Shown one piece after another: positions 1 to 8,123 of a stretch of DNA of 64,000 bases; the stretch's first letter is position 1; the number at the start of each line of letters is the position of its first letter. Below the pieces are notes generated by a model. It had not been told where the DNA came from, did not search any database, and saw nothing but the letters and a program-made list of their open reading frames with translations. Source of the DNA: JAPPFW01 sp965231815. GTDB taxonomy: Bacteria > Actinomycetota > Acidimicrobiia > Spongiisociales > Spongiisociaceae. Location of the stretch: the NCBI GenBank assembly GCA_965231815.1, contig OZ246890.1:434001-498000 (forward strand). The letters run 5' to 3'. Made by a program: the position numbers and the translations under genes.

Positions 1-1005
1 GCAACTCCGTTCGAGCAGGCGCATGCCCTCAGTAGCCGCAGGCGCTAGGTGGCGATACCTGTCATTCGCTTCCAACTTGGCACTCACGTAGTCCCGGTCC
101 TTCTTAGAACCGTCGGGGTGGATGATTTCGGACGCGAAGTCATCGGTGACCGCGCCGACGGTCACGAGTCCGGGATGGCGTTCTCCGGCCATTCTCCCCA
201 TCCACCTCGAAAGTTCGGCGTAAGAACGACTTCTCTGCAAGATCGAGTAGGAACCGACCAACTCGATCTCGTCCAGCAATACCACCCACCCCCGGTATCC
301 GGCGGCCTTGATCAACTCCACGGCGAAGCGCAACCGTTGTCGTGGGAGGTCAGCCAACTTGGGTACCCGAAAGCGGTAATCCTTGATACGCCCGATCTGC
401 CGCAAACCGTCCCGGATACGGACCACCCGGATCTTGTCACCTGCCCACCAGTATTCGATGGCCCTGAGCAACTCGAAATCGTTCAAGCCTTCGTGAACGG
501 TGAGGCTGGCGGCGAACATCGGGTTGAGACCACTTACATCAGGATCGTGGACCCACTTGTAGAAGTCCCCATATCTCCGAGAGCCGGGGTTCAGGCGCTG
601 CGCTATCTCCTCGATCATGCGACCGCTCCGGTCGGGCATCCGCCCGTTCTCCATGGCGGACTTGAACACCTTGCCCAAGTCGAAGAGCGGGGTCTCCTTG
701 CTTATTGCCACCTTGCTGCATACAAATCCCTGCGAGAGTGCCATCTGCTCCAGGTAGGTGAGCAGGTGGGACTTGCCGGCGCCGAAATCGCCGGAGATAA
801 GCATTCCGAGAGCACCCCTCGGCGGATTCCCTTGATCGGCTACGCCGGACAGCAACTCGCCGAAACGCCGCGTGGCGGGCTGGTTGCAGCCCAGGATCTT
901 CACCGCCTCCTGGTTGGGAACGCCGTTGCGAAGCGCTTCCAGAGCCTGCCTGGATGCGCGGCGGCGATTCCTGTCGATCCTTCCCGAGGGCATTCTCCGT
1001 TCCAT
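1..1005 (-). CDS. BrxC/BrxD-family (DUF2791) P-loop ATPase, C-terminus beyond window
   Basis: An open frame of 335 codons runs from an ATG at 1003-1005 to the window edge without a stop, so the 3' end is missing. It begins MERRMPSGRIDRNRRR, followed by an ALEALRNGVPNQEAV segment typical of the DUF2791 (BREX system ATP-binding, BrxC/BrxD) family. The Walker A motif is GDFGAGKSH near residue 53 and the Walker B motif is VVLLDEIE near residue 242. The start overlaps the stop of the upstream gene by one base (TGATG), indicating translational coupling. In known systems such ATPases sit beside helicases (BrxHI) or TerB-domain proteins in phage-defence or stress operons. The family call is from memory of motifs; the role in defence is inference because the rest of the operon lies outside the window. 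Confidence 0.75.
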   Translation of the reverse strand, partial: MERRMPSGRIDRNRRRASRQALEALRNGVPNQEAVKILGCNQPATRRFGELLSGVADQGNPPRGALGMLISGDFGAGKSHLLTYLEQMALSQGFVCSKVAISKETPLFDLGKVFKSAMENGRMPDRSGRMIEEIAQRLNPGSRRYGDFYKWVHDPDVSGLNPMFAASLTVHEGLNDFELLRAIEYWWAGDKIRVVRIRDGLRQIGRIKDYRFRVPKLADLPRQRLRFAVELIKAAGYRGWVVLLDEIELVGSYSILQRSRSYAELSRWMGRMAGERHPGLVTVGAVTDDFASEIIHPDGSKKDRDYVSAKLEANDRYRHLAPAATEGMRLLERSC

Positions 1006-1967
1006 CAGGACAGCCGGACCAGGGAGGCAACCGGATTGATAAGGTTCCGATCACGCACGTCGTTCATCACTCGGGTCCGCAGAGCCGAGTAGATCCCGTA
1101 CCCGCGGGATCGGGCACTCTCATCGAGGAAGTCCTGGTCGGTCGCTATGACCATCAGCGCGCCGGTCAGGCGGTCCGCTCCGTCTATGAACTCCCGCAGT
1201 AGCTCGTAATGGTCCACCGCCATGGCCCTGGTGTAGTAGCGCTTACCGTCTTTAGGATTCTTCGCCAGCATGACGCGGGAGTTCTCCAGCATCAGCACCG
1301 TTCCGGAACCTGTCACATAGTGGATCCAGTAAAGGGCCGATTCGATAAAGGTCCGCCCCGTGGCTCGATTGATCGGCGTGTAGATGTGGAAGGGTCTGAG
1401 TGGGCCGATCCTCGTCTCAGCCCCCGTCAGCCAGTCCATCAAGGGCTTCCCGCCGTAGTAGTCCCCACCGGCCTTGGTGTTCTCCTCCAAGCAGAGGTTT
1501 GTCATGGCCACCCGGAAGTCTTTGGCCATCCTCGAGCTCTTGAAGACCTCATCCTGGATCCCTCGCCAGATCGGGTTCATGATGAACGCCGCTTCTAGAT
1601 TGTTCACCGCTGCGATAGCGTCGAAAACGTTTTCGGGTGTGCCGGGGTCTATACCGTCGGTTCGGTGTCCGATCTGTCCCGCGATGTTCAGGATGGCTTG
1701 GCGGGCCAAGCGCCGCCAATCGACCTGTCCAGCCAGGTTGAAGAAGAGGTCCTGCGGCATGTAAGCCCGCAATCGGGCTGCGTCCAGCTCGACGAAAATG
1801 TAGTTCGCCTCTCGGCAAAGGGCTTTCATCCTGCCGGCCAGTTGCTCCCTTAGATCTTCGGACGTCACGGCGAACTTGATCGAGGCGCCGCCTTCCCTGA
1901 TGAAAGTCCGCAGGTACTCGGCGTCGACGAGGCGGAGCCAGTCGTCAAGCGGAATGGCGTTCGTCAC
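1005..1967 (-). CDS. Hypothetical protein of ATPase-associated operon
   Basis: A 320-residue protein that I do not recognise by family. It has no Walker A motif and no membrane segment, and reads as a soluble protein with an internal YIFVELDAA stretch near residue 80 and a C-terminal RTRVMNDVRDRN segment. Its ATG overlaps the stop of the upstream coiled-coil gene by 4 bases (ATGA), and its stop overlaps the ATPase start by 1 base. The three genes are therefore one tightly coupled translational unit, and the protein most likely works with the downstream DUF2791 ATPase, as an adaptor or target-recognition subunit. That role is inference from position only. Confidence 0.7.
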   Translation of the reverse strand: MTNAIPLDDWLRLVDAEYLRTFIREGGASIKFAVTSEDLREQLAGRMKALCREANYIFVELDAARLRAYMPQDLFFNLAGQVDWRRLARQAILNIAGQIGHRTDGIDPGTPENVFDAIAAVNNLEAAFIMNPIWRGIQDEVFKSSRMAKDFRVAMTNLCLEENTKAGGDYYGGKPLMDWLTGAETRIGPLRPFHIYTPINRATGRTFIESALYWIHYVTGSGTVLMLENSRVMLAKNPKDGKRYYTRAMAVDHYELLREFIDGADRLTGALMVIATDQDFLDESARSRGYGIYSALRTRVMNDVRDRNLINPVASLVRLS

Positions 1968-2767
1968 CGGTTCTCCTCGATGAACCGGATGCCGGAGTAC
2001 TGGAAGAGCTGACCGCTCGGGCCGAAGAAGTGGAACACACCACGCTTGCGGCGGGTACCGGTGGACGCCGGGAAGGACACCTCGGCGCCGGACCTTGTCC
2101 TTTTGCGTCCGCTCTCCTCCAGGAGGTAAATGTCACGGGCAAAATCCGTTGTCGTGTATTCCCGGGCAATTCCGGGTAGGGACGTAAACAGCGTATATAT
2201 CCGTTCCAGACGGATCACTCGTCCGGAGGACCACTCGGCGAGGCGATCCGGCGAATCCCTGCGAACGAGCTCCTTGTACACCTTGTACAGAGCCTCGAGA
2301 AACTGGGCCGACGGGAAGGTGTTCTTCTTGTTCTGGTTCCGGAGTAGAAGCTCCGTCAGGTAGGAAGGTCGAATGGCGGACGTCTGCTTCTTGTCGATCC
2401 TTACCGTGCGGGTGTTCGGAGAGACCTTCACGATCGAGGGGGAGCAAATAAGCTGACCGTCCCGTTCATAGATATCCACACCTTGTTCTGACGCCGTACG
2501 GATCAATTCGGCTGCATATTCCTTGTCGAGATATCGCTCCACTTCCTCGTCTTCGAACGGCCAGGAAGTGCCCGCCCGGCCAGTTGCCCGGCTCAGAACC
2601 GTCATAGCATCTTCGATCCGCTCTTGCGATCTTTTGAGAGCCTTAACGTTGCCGACCCTTGCCGCCTTTTCCAACTGCCGCCCTACTTTCGCCAACTCCC
2701 TTACCGCGCTCAACATGTCGGACGCCGCTCTCTCGACGCCGCTCAAGGCTTGTTCAAAACCATCCAT
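1964..2767 (-). CDS. Hypothetical protein, first gene of ATPase-associated operon
   Basis: A 267-residue protein of unknown family. I place the start at the ATG at 2765-2767 because AAGGG lies about 8 bases upstream; a longer frame to 2911 has no ribosome binding site and a low-quality extension. The first 75 residues are rich in Ala, Glu, Lys and Arg with heptad-like spacing (ALSGVERAASDMLSAVREL) and probably form a coiled coil. The C-terminal half is mixed alpha/beta and basic. It is the promoter-proximal gene of the unit with the next hypothetical gene and the BrxC/BrxD-like ATPase, and overlaps the next start by 4 bases. Confidence 0.65.
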   Translation of the reverse strand: MDGFEQALSGVERAASDMLSAVRELAKVGRQLEKAARVGNVKALKRSQERIEDAMTVLSRATGRAGTSWPFEDEEVERYLDKEYAAELIRTASEQGVDIYERDGQLICSPSIVKVSPNTRTVRIDKKQTSAIRPSYLTELLLRNQNKKNTFPSAQFLEALYKVYKELVRRDSPDRLAEWSSGRVIRLERIYTLFTSLPGIAREYTTTDFARDIYLLEESGRKRTRSGAEVSFPASTGTRRKRGVFHFFGPSGQLFQYSGIRFIEENR

Positions 2768-3096
2768 CGCGTAACCCTTGGCCAGATCGTTTCCACTGAA
2801 TGCCGGACTGCTCGAACTCCGGGTACCCTGCCAACCAGCATAGTCCCGGCGCCTATTCTCAGTAATGCCACCGTGTCGCTGAGGAAAGGCTTGCCTACCA
2901 TTCGAATCCACGCCCAGAACGAATCCTCCGAAGCCTTACGTCCCACATGTATGAGCATAGAGGCGTGACAGTTGCCAGAGGCCCGGAGGAGGTCGGCTGG
3001 TGGTTCGGCGCGCTCGAGCCACTCCGGGCTCTGAGAGGAGTGCTACCAAGATGAGGGAGAACCGAGGCCTCGGTGTTGAGATCCGGAGGGACGCCG
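2768..3096. other. Divergent intergenic region
   Basis: This spacer separates the minus-strand ATPase operon from the plus-strand lipoprotein gene and must hold both promoters. I see no convincing -35/-10 pair, RNA gene or repeat. Overlapping open frames on both strands here lack ribosome binding sites and look like high-GC shadows. Confidence 0.4.
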
Positions 3097-4566
3097 GTGG
3101 GTAGGTGCCGGATTCTGATCGCCGTTGTTGTGGCGTTAGCTCTGTGGGGGTGTTCCGGCGACGGTGGGACCGCTGGTGGGTACTTGTCCGGGTCCGGGAC
3201 GAGTGATGGTTTCCGGGTGCATCGCTTCCATCCGGGTGGGGGCATGGACGCGATCGTGTCGGGGGTCGTCGAGGTCGACCTGGATACCGACTGTGTCTGG
3301 CTGTCTGACCCGGAAGGAACCCGTTACCCGGTGGTATGGCCGCTCGGGGCTTCGGCGCGGTCCGATCCCTTCACGATAGCAGTAGGTAAGGACCGAGCGG
3401 TGGAGCCCGGCGACCTTGTCAAGGGCGGAGGTGGTTACATCTCTACCGACTCTGCAACACGATGGTTGGGGTTGGAACCGTTCCCAACCGAGTGCGTCCA
3501 TGTGGGAACCGTGGCGGTGTTCAACGCCGATTCGCCGATCGAGGTTACCGCGGGAGTCGGGTTGGAACTCGTAGAGACATTCGCGGATCGGTTCTCGTTG
3601 CCGGCGCAGATCGGGTTGGAGCTGATAGCGGTTGACGCCGATGCCCCTAGCGTGGCAGTGATCGACTTCGTGACCGGCACAGTGCATCAATACGAATCCG
3701 GCCGGTACCACGGGCCCAAAGACAGCATCGATGGCGTGAGCGGCGCTGGTGGTGCCATCCACCTCTGGTCGGAGGGTACCATCTACTCGTATGGGTGGTT
3801 GAACTCGGAACCGCTGGTGTATCAGCCCCGTCCACTCTCTCAGACCACAGACCCCCCGTCCACGCTTGTTGTGCTGCCTGCCAAGGACCCCGGGCACCCT
3901 GGGTACACCTGGCTGGTCCAGCCTGATGTCAGCAACGATGTGACTTTGGTGGAGTTGGTAAACCCGTTCGCGGTGGGCGTCACTCGGCTGATGTCGACCG
4001 GTATCAAGGGAAGGTGGGAACCGGTCGGCACCACCCTCGAAGGCCTCGTGTTGATCACAGACGAGCCCGAGCCGATTACCCGACTGATCTCCTCCGACGG
4101 AAGCATTCGGACTGAGGTGCGCGGGACCGCGCTATCGGTCGGTTGGACCGGCGCCGCCATCCTTCGCCCAGACGGTTCCCTAATCGTCTCCGACGCTAAC
4201 CTCGACAACCCGACCGGTGTCGATAAACCAGGCATGGGCAAATGGATGCCGGTGGGTGGCCCACCCGCATCAACCACCTCACCCCCAGCCGACACATCAA
4301 CAGACCAATTCCTGGTGATCCTCGCCAACGAGCCCGAAGTCGGCCCGCTCAGCGCCGGAAGACTGATGGTGGTCGACGCAGACGGGCACCCCAGACCCAT
4401 ATTCGAACTCTCGCACGGACCACACATAGCATCATGGTCACGAGACGAACACTGGGTCGTCGTCGTGGAGGGCTCATCAGTGACGCTCATCAACATGGAG
4501 GACGGATCCATCGATCCGCTTGGGGTCATTGTCCCCGACTCGCATCGGGTACTCTCAGCGGGCTGA
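3097..4566 (+). CDS. Predicted secreted lipoprotein of unknown function
   Basis: 489 residues from the GTG at 3097, chosen because GGAGGG lies 8 bases upstream (3083-3088); an in-frame GTG at 3073 would put extra residues before the signal peptide. The N-terminus MGRCRILIAVVVALALWGC is a lipoprotein signal peptide with an ALWGC lipobox, so the mature protein should be lipid-anchored outside the cytoplasmic membrane. The rest is a beta-rich chain with repeated short DG/W segments and could be a propeller-like fold, but I recognise no named domain. Codon use becomes C/A-rich near 4240-4460. It stands alone on the plus strand; no operon partner is visible. Confidence 0.7.
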   Translation: MGRCRILIAVVVALALWGCSGDGGTAGGYLSGSGTSDGFRVHRFHPGGGMDAIVSGVVEVDLDTDCVWLSDPEGTRYPVVWPLGASARSDPFTIAVGKDRAVEPGDLVKGGGGYISTDSATRWLGLEPFPTECVHVGTVAVFNADSPIEVTAGVGLELVETFADRFSLPAQIGLELIAVDADAPSVAVIDFVTGTVHQYESGRYHGPKDSIDGVSGAGGAIHLWSEGTIYSYGWLNSEPLVYQPRPLSQTTDPPSTLVVLPAKDPGHPGYTWLVQPDVSNDVTLVELVNPFAVGVTRLMSTGIKGRWEPVGTTLEGLVLITDEPEPITRLISSDGSIRTEVRGTALSVGWTGAAILRPDGSLIVSDANLDNPTGVDKPGMGKWMPVGGPPASTTSPPADTSTDQFLVILANEPEVGPLSAGRLMVVDADGHPRPIFELSHGPHIASWSRDEHWVVVVEGSSVTLINMEDGSIDPLGVIVPDSHRVLSAG

Positions 4567-5230
4567 TCCCAATACCGGCATTCACCATCCGACTCTTCGC
4601 CGGCCCGGGTAGCTGAACTCAAGTAAGACACTCTCCGGCAACCCCGGTACGGTTCAACTGCTCAACCTGGTCAGGCGGGCCCTCCCCGGTATGCCCATTA
4701 CGAGTACATGGAAGGTTCGTCGATACTGTGGCTGAGGCACCTGAGGAATGAAGCGGCGACGACTCACGGAGGAGAGAGGCTTGCCTGTGCGTGGATCAGG
4801 TTGCCCTCCCTACCGGAGAATAGCCGCAGGAGCGCTGACCCGAGAGTGTGGGAAGGCCAGAGATCGGTGGGGGCAGGGCTGCCAGGGCTTTAGCTGGACG
4901 GAACTGCGGAACTCGATGACGCCATCTCGGCCTCAATCGGGTTCGCGGAATCCGCCAGAACTGCAACATCGGGCACCGCTACCCTGCCGAAGGTTTCCGG
5001 GCCGGGACAGGTCGTGAACCGCCACGCCAGAACTAACTTTCCTGGTCGTGCTTCCCGGTCATCAAGCACGTCGCGGCAAGGGCCCTACGGGCGCCGTCGG
5101 CGGGTGGGGTCGTAGAGTCCGGTTGTGGCAGAACCCACATGACGGAGTTCCCCTACGCCGTACGGGCGAGATGACGGTGCCCGAGGTTGCACGAGGACTC
5201 GTCGAACCAGTCTGGAGCAGCGGAGCAGCC
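4567..5230. other. Gene-poor spacer
   Basis: About 660 bases between the lipoprotein gene and the RelE-type toxin. Short open frames exist on the plus strand (4708-5341) but none has a recognisable family motif or a ribosome binding site. The composition resembles decayed coding DNA. I can support no feature here. Confidence 0.4.
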
Positions 5231-5497
5231 TCACGCCTGCCGACGATATGCATCACGGCGGTGCTTTATACGATGAACCAGGACGGCTTGGTCATCAGCA
5301 TATATCTCATAGATGATCCGATACTCACCTCTACGGTATGATCGGAGTCCGGCAAGTTCTCCTGTCAGGCACCTACCGAGCCGGTGTGGGTTATCAGCAA
5401 TAGGGCCATAAATGGTGACTAGTGCAGCGTCTCTTATCTTTTCGGGTAGCCGATTGAGATGCCTCAACCCTTCAGGAGTAATCTCAACACTGTACAA
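5231..5497 (-). CDS. RelE/ParE-superfamily toxin
   Basis: An 88-residue basic protein with the RelE-type pattern: MYSVEITPEGLRHLNRLP at the start, a central LTGELAGLRSYRRGEYRIIY strand-turn-strand and a C-terminal VHRIKHRRDAYRR. Family members are ribosome-dependent mRNA interferases or gyrase poisons; which of these applies cannot be told here. The start is TTG at 5495-5497, 6 bases after the stop of the antitoxin gene. Length is normal for the family. It lies in a decaying accessory region with a second toxin-antitoxin pair 1 kb away, so it is probably horizontally acquired. Confidence 0.85.
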   Translation of the reverse strand: MYSVEITPEGLRHLNRLPEKIRDAALVTIYGPIADNPHRLGRCLTGELAGLRSYRRGEYRIIYEIYADDQAVLVHRIKHRRDAYRRQA

Positions 5498-5503
5498 CGG
5501 GTT

Positions 5504-5662
5504 TCAAATATGGTCGCTGAGAAGCAGTCGCTTGCCATCGGCAGCCTCCTGCCGAGACCGCTCTATAGACTCCATCAACTCAGTATCCTCCATGATCGCT
5601 AGCGTCTCTTCTAGACACTCTGCGTCGTCAGGTATACGGCTTAGCCCTGGTACGGGGGTCAC
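5504..5662 (-). CDS. Short antitoxin of the RelE-type pair
   Basis: A 52-residue acidic protein immediately upstream of the RelE-type toxin. I start it at the GTG at 5660-5662 because AGAAAGG lies about 6 bases upstream; a GTG 9 bases earlier overlaps that site. The sequence contains DDAECLEETLAIMEDTELM followed by ESIERSRQEAADGK, resembling the C-terminal, toxin-wrapping part of Phd/YefM-type antitoxins. It is unusually short and has no complete DNA-binding domain that I can see, so it may be a minimal antitoxin or a trimmed one. Pairing with the toxin rests on adjacency and strand. Confidence 0.7.
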   Translation of the reverse strand: MTPVPGLSRIPDDAECLEETLAIMEDTELMESIERSRQEAADGKRLLLSDHI

Positions 5663-5713
5663 GTTGGTCACCTTTCTAATGGTAGCAGGCGCACCGGCCC
5701 TAGCTCCGAAGCC

Positions 5714-5831
5714 CTAGGAGGGTCCTGAAAAACGAGTCTTTCGGGGTTCGGTGATTGGTAAAGCGCCTGGTCAGAGAGTTATGGGTTAGCGGGTGAACCC
5801 CTTTGTACGGGGTTTCTCAGCACCCTCCTAG
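5714..5831. repeat. Dispersed repeat family 2, copy A (terminal inverted repeat CTAGGAGGGT)
   Basis: A 118-base intergenic segment bounded by a perfect 10-base inverted repeat, CTAGGAGGGT at 5714-5723 and ACCCTCCTAG at 5822-5831. Its inner part (GCCTGGTCAGAG, then GTGAACCCCTTTGTACGG) matches copies at 38040-38132 and 37022-37092. It has no coding capacity and lies just upstream of the antitoxin gene. The terminal repeats suggest a miniature transposable element; a regulatory or structured-RNA element is the alternative. Confidence 0.6.
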
Positions 5832-5939
5832 TCACCGTCGGGTATCGCAGCAGGTCACCAATTCTCTAACATGGCTCTGCTTCTCACAATCCTCTGGCCA
5901 GGGCCAGGGCCGCGGGGACGTGTACTGTCGGGACACGGC

Positions 5940-6130
5940 GAGAACAAAAATCGGCCCGCTACCTGCCGGTGAGATGGCCTGCACGGCAAACACAGCGGGC
6001 GGAGGGGCCATCATCGTAGGCGTTGCCAACGACGGAACCCGGATCGGTACCCACCTCGAACCGGAATGGCTCCGCGACCGGATCTGGGAACTCACCGAAG
6101 GAACGCTCACCCGTCGGTTCAAAACACCAG
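5940..6130 (+). pseudogene. Fragment of AlbA_2/Schlafen-domain protein
   Basis: In one plus frame the segment ANTAGGGAIIVGVANDG followed by WLRDRIWELTEGTLT matches the conserved core of the AlbA_2 (Schlafen-like, formerly AAA_4) domain, found in putative transcriptional regulators and helicase-associated proteins. The upstream and downstream parts of that domain are missing; after about residue 100 the frame runs into proline-rich sequence and then into the repeat at 6172. No ribosome binding site or intact start is visible. I read it as a remnant truncated by rearrangement around the repeat element. Confidence 0.6.
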
Positions 6131-6171
6131 TTCAACACCCTAAAACCCCACCCCCGCCCAACCCCGAACCC

Positions 6172-6195
6172 CCCATCCATGAATAATCGGGGCTA
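6172..6195. repeat. Isolated terminus of the 210-bp repeat family
   Basis: CCCCATCCATGAATAATCGG followed by GGCTAG is the reverse complement of the left end of the full copy at 59295. It directly abuts the left end of the copy starting at 6193, producing the near-palindrome GAATAATC/GATTATTC. The rest of this second copy is absent, so two elements met here and one was lost. Confidence 0.55.
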
Positions 6196-6401
6196 GCCCT
6201 GATTATTCATGTTTCCCACACACCAAGGCATGTAACGCCGTTCCACCCGAGATCTTGGAGAAACCCACCGCCCACCCGACAGGTGAATCTCCACAGCGGA
6301 TCCGGATGGAGAACGCCGATAGCTGTATTGCCTGGTCACGGCGCGAATATGGTCTACTCCACTGACCCCCCAAACCTCCATCCAAAAATAATCGGGCTAA
6401 C
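6193..6401 (-). repeat. 210-bp dispersed repeat, copy 1 (MITE-like)
   Basis: A 209-base element with imperfect terminal inverted repeats, CTAGCCCTGATTATTCATG at the left and AATAATCGGGCTAAC at the right. It matches the element at 59295-59504 in the opposite orientation along nearly its whole length, with partial copies at 30762 and 58028. Open frames inside the two full copies look similar but differ by indels that are not multiples of three, so it is most likely non-coding. A non-autonomous transposable element mobilised in trans is the best reading. Confidence 0.7.
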
Positions 6402-6470
6402 TATGCGGCTGCCCGTCGGATGCTACAAACCGAACCCGTACTGTAGGACAGAACGTGATACGATGGTCGT

Positions 6471-6713
6471 GTGTCTTCTCGAGCATTGTCCGTACGGTTG
6501 GACGACGAAGCGTTACACGCTTTAGGCCAGTTGGAGGCGACCGGCTTGACCCGTTCCGAAGCCATCCGGATGTCCCTGGTGGAGACAGCAGCACGACGAC
6601 AAGACGAAAAGGCCCTCGCCGCCGAAGCGGCGGCGTTAGAAGCCGACGAAGACGATCGGGCGGAGATGCTGGCAGTGGCCCGCATCATGGAGAGCCTACG
6701 TGCGTCGAGGTGA
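6471..6713 (+). CDS. MazE-like antitoxin of MazF-type pair (ribbon-helix-helix-like)
   Basis: 80 residues from a GTG at 6471. The N-terminus SSRALSVRLDDEALHALG has the pattern of a ribbon-helix-helix (CopG/Arc-like) DNA-binding antitoxin, and the C-terminal half is a long acidic, Ala/Glu-rich helix (AAEAAALEADEDDRAEM) suited to wrapping a basic toxin. Its end overlaps the MazF start by 14 bases, the usual arrangement of a toxin-antitoxin operon. No strong ribosome binding site precedes it; TACGAT just upstream could be a -10 for a nearly leaderless transcript. Confidence 0.8.
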   Translation: MSSRALSVRLDDEALHALGQLEATGLTRSEAIRMSLVETAARRQDEKALAAEAAALEADEDDRAEMLAVARIMESLRASR

Positions 6714-7017
6714 CGTCTTTGTGCTACGGCTCCCCAAAGGGGTCGGCCACGAACAACAGGGCAAACGCTACGGTGTCGTCGTGCAAGCCGACCCGTTCCT
6801 TCCCCGTTCGGTCGTGCTGGTAGCGCCCACCTCGACGAGCGCCAAGCCGGCATCGTTCCGGCCTGAAGTAGATGTAGACGGGACAACGACCCGGGTGCTT
6901 GTAGAACACGTCGGAGCAGTCGACGTGACCCGCCTCGGACACCTCACCGGGCGTCTCACACCAGAAGAGCTATGGGGAGTAGACATGGCTCTGCAGATCG
7001 TGCTCGGTCTCCGGTGA
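6700..7017 (+). CDS. MazF/PemK-family toxin (endoribonuclease)
   Basis: 105 residues from a GTG at 6700. It shows the PemK/MazF barrel pattern: MRRGDVFVLRLPKGVGHEQQ, GKRYGVVVQAD, VLVAPTSTSA and a C-terminal LGHLTGRLTPEELWGVDMAL. The family cleaves mRNA at short sequence motifs and is held in check by the upstream antitoxin. Length is typical. It overlaps the antitoxin by 14 bases, so the two are co-translated. It appears intact, while the neighbouring genes on both sides are remnants. Confidence 0.9.
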   Translation: MRRGDVFVLRLPKGVGHEQQGKRYGVVVQADPFLPRSVVLVAPTSTSAKPASFRPEVDVDGTTTRVLVEHVGAVDVTRLGHLTGRLTPEELWGVDMALQIVLGLR

Positions 7018-7343
7018 CCGCTGTCATCCCCTTTCCAAGCAACGAACATCACAATCTGCCTAGATCCATCCCCGCTTCGAGGAGCCCAGCAGACCCGGAC
7101 CGATACAGGTTGGGGGTCCCAGCGCTAAGCCTGTCCGGATCACCGTCAGCGGCCAGAGCGGCTGAGGCGAACCGTACATTCCGGTGTCCTCGAGTTGGTG
7201 GTCGAGTTCGCTGCGGTCGACGACAGGCGACCCGTTCGGGTTAGCCGAACAGCCCGTGTTGGGGCGTGATCGCTGCTGTGGGTAGACCAGGCTGGCCTCC
7301 ATTGAGGATCTGCTGGCCGTCCCCGCCGGCGGCGGTGCGTCCG
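7018..7343. other. Spacer without supportable gene
   Basis: The interval between mazF and the IS110 remnant contains only short frames without family motifs. It may contain the lost 3' half of the IS110 transposase or its flank, but nothing in it can be aligned by eye. Confidence 0.35.
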
Positions 7344-7757
7344 TTACGGCGGTAAGAACCGGTGCGAACGGGCCAACAACTCATCGGTGACAGTCGTCCG
7401 CGTCAAGCGATCCGCGTTACGCCAAGCGAAGTCGGCCAACACCTGGGCGTCTTTGGGGTCGGTCTTAGCCGCACCCGCGTAAAGGTCCGCAGTTCGGCGC
7501 ATCGCCAAACCGGTAACATAGGCCACCGGTATCGCCACCTCCGCGTGCGACAGTGAGCGCCAACACAGCCGCCGACGAAGGTCATATCAACCACCACCGC
7601 CGGGCGGCCGTGGTCCCCGGCGTCGCGGATCATGCGCGAATGGCCCCCTCGTCGTTAGGAACCGCACGAGAAAACAACGCCTCACCGCTCGCCGACACCG
7701 CACAGGCATAATGCTTGCCTTTGGCGATGTCCACACCAACGGAACACCTCGGGAGCG
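7344..7757 (-). pseudogene. IS110-family transposase remnant (N-terminal part, frameshifted)
   Basis: Two minus-strand frames together spell the N-terminal DEDD (RuvC-like) domain of an IS110 transposase. From about 7727 one frame reads VGVDIAKGKHYACAVSAS and continues to a stop at about 7633. A second frame then reads YVTGLAMRRTADLYAGAAK and TDPKDAQVLADFAWRNADR down to 7344. The signature KTDPKDAQVLADFA is diagnostic of the family. The two pieces are out of frame, and the C-terminal transposase_20 domain is absent. It is dead as a transposase. Confidence 0.8.
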
Positions 7758-8123
7758 GGCATAGGGCTATCACCTATCAGCTGGTCCTCTCTGATCGAAA
7801 ACACGCACGGCAGCTACTCGACGGGCACCAACGCCTCAACCACATCTGCGAACCAGCCCCCTGTCGGCGCATGTCCCCCTAAGAGGTCACCGGCACCCAA
7901 CCACGGCGGGTGGCAACACCCCCCAGGCCATCTCTCTGACAGGGGGACAAAGCCCTGCCCGCCGCGGCGAGCAACCAGCCCCGACAATCACACATCAGAG
8001 CCACCCAACAAGGTTAAAGGGGGCCTGGCCCCGGGCTTGTAACACCCGCAAGCCGCACCGCCGGGCCGGACCGGGTGAACCACGAGGCGCAGTTGCGCCC
8101 GTCCGGGAGTCCACGCTCGGAGA
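7758..8123. other. Non-coding flank of IS110 remnant
   Basis: No gene is visible here. The segment lies upstream of the transposase remnant, where IS110 elements carry a non-coding left end that encodes the bridge RNA. Several short inverted segments are present, but I cannot fold a specific bridge RNA by eye and do not claim one. Confidence 0.3.

Noticed and set aside
49..1092. 347-codon plus-strand frame at the left edge
   Set aside because: It is the complementary shadow of the BrxC/BrxD-like ATPase, whose Walker motifs are on the minus strand.
6193..6381. 62-codon frame inside repeat copy 1 and its counterpart at 59315-59503
   Set aside because: Translations look alike at both ends, but indels between copies are not multiples of three, so reading-frame conservation is not supported.
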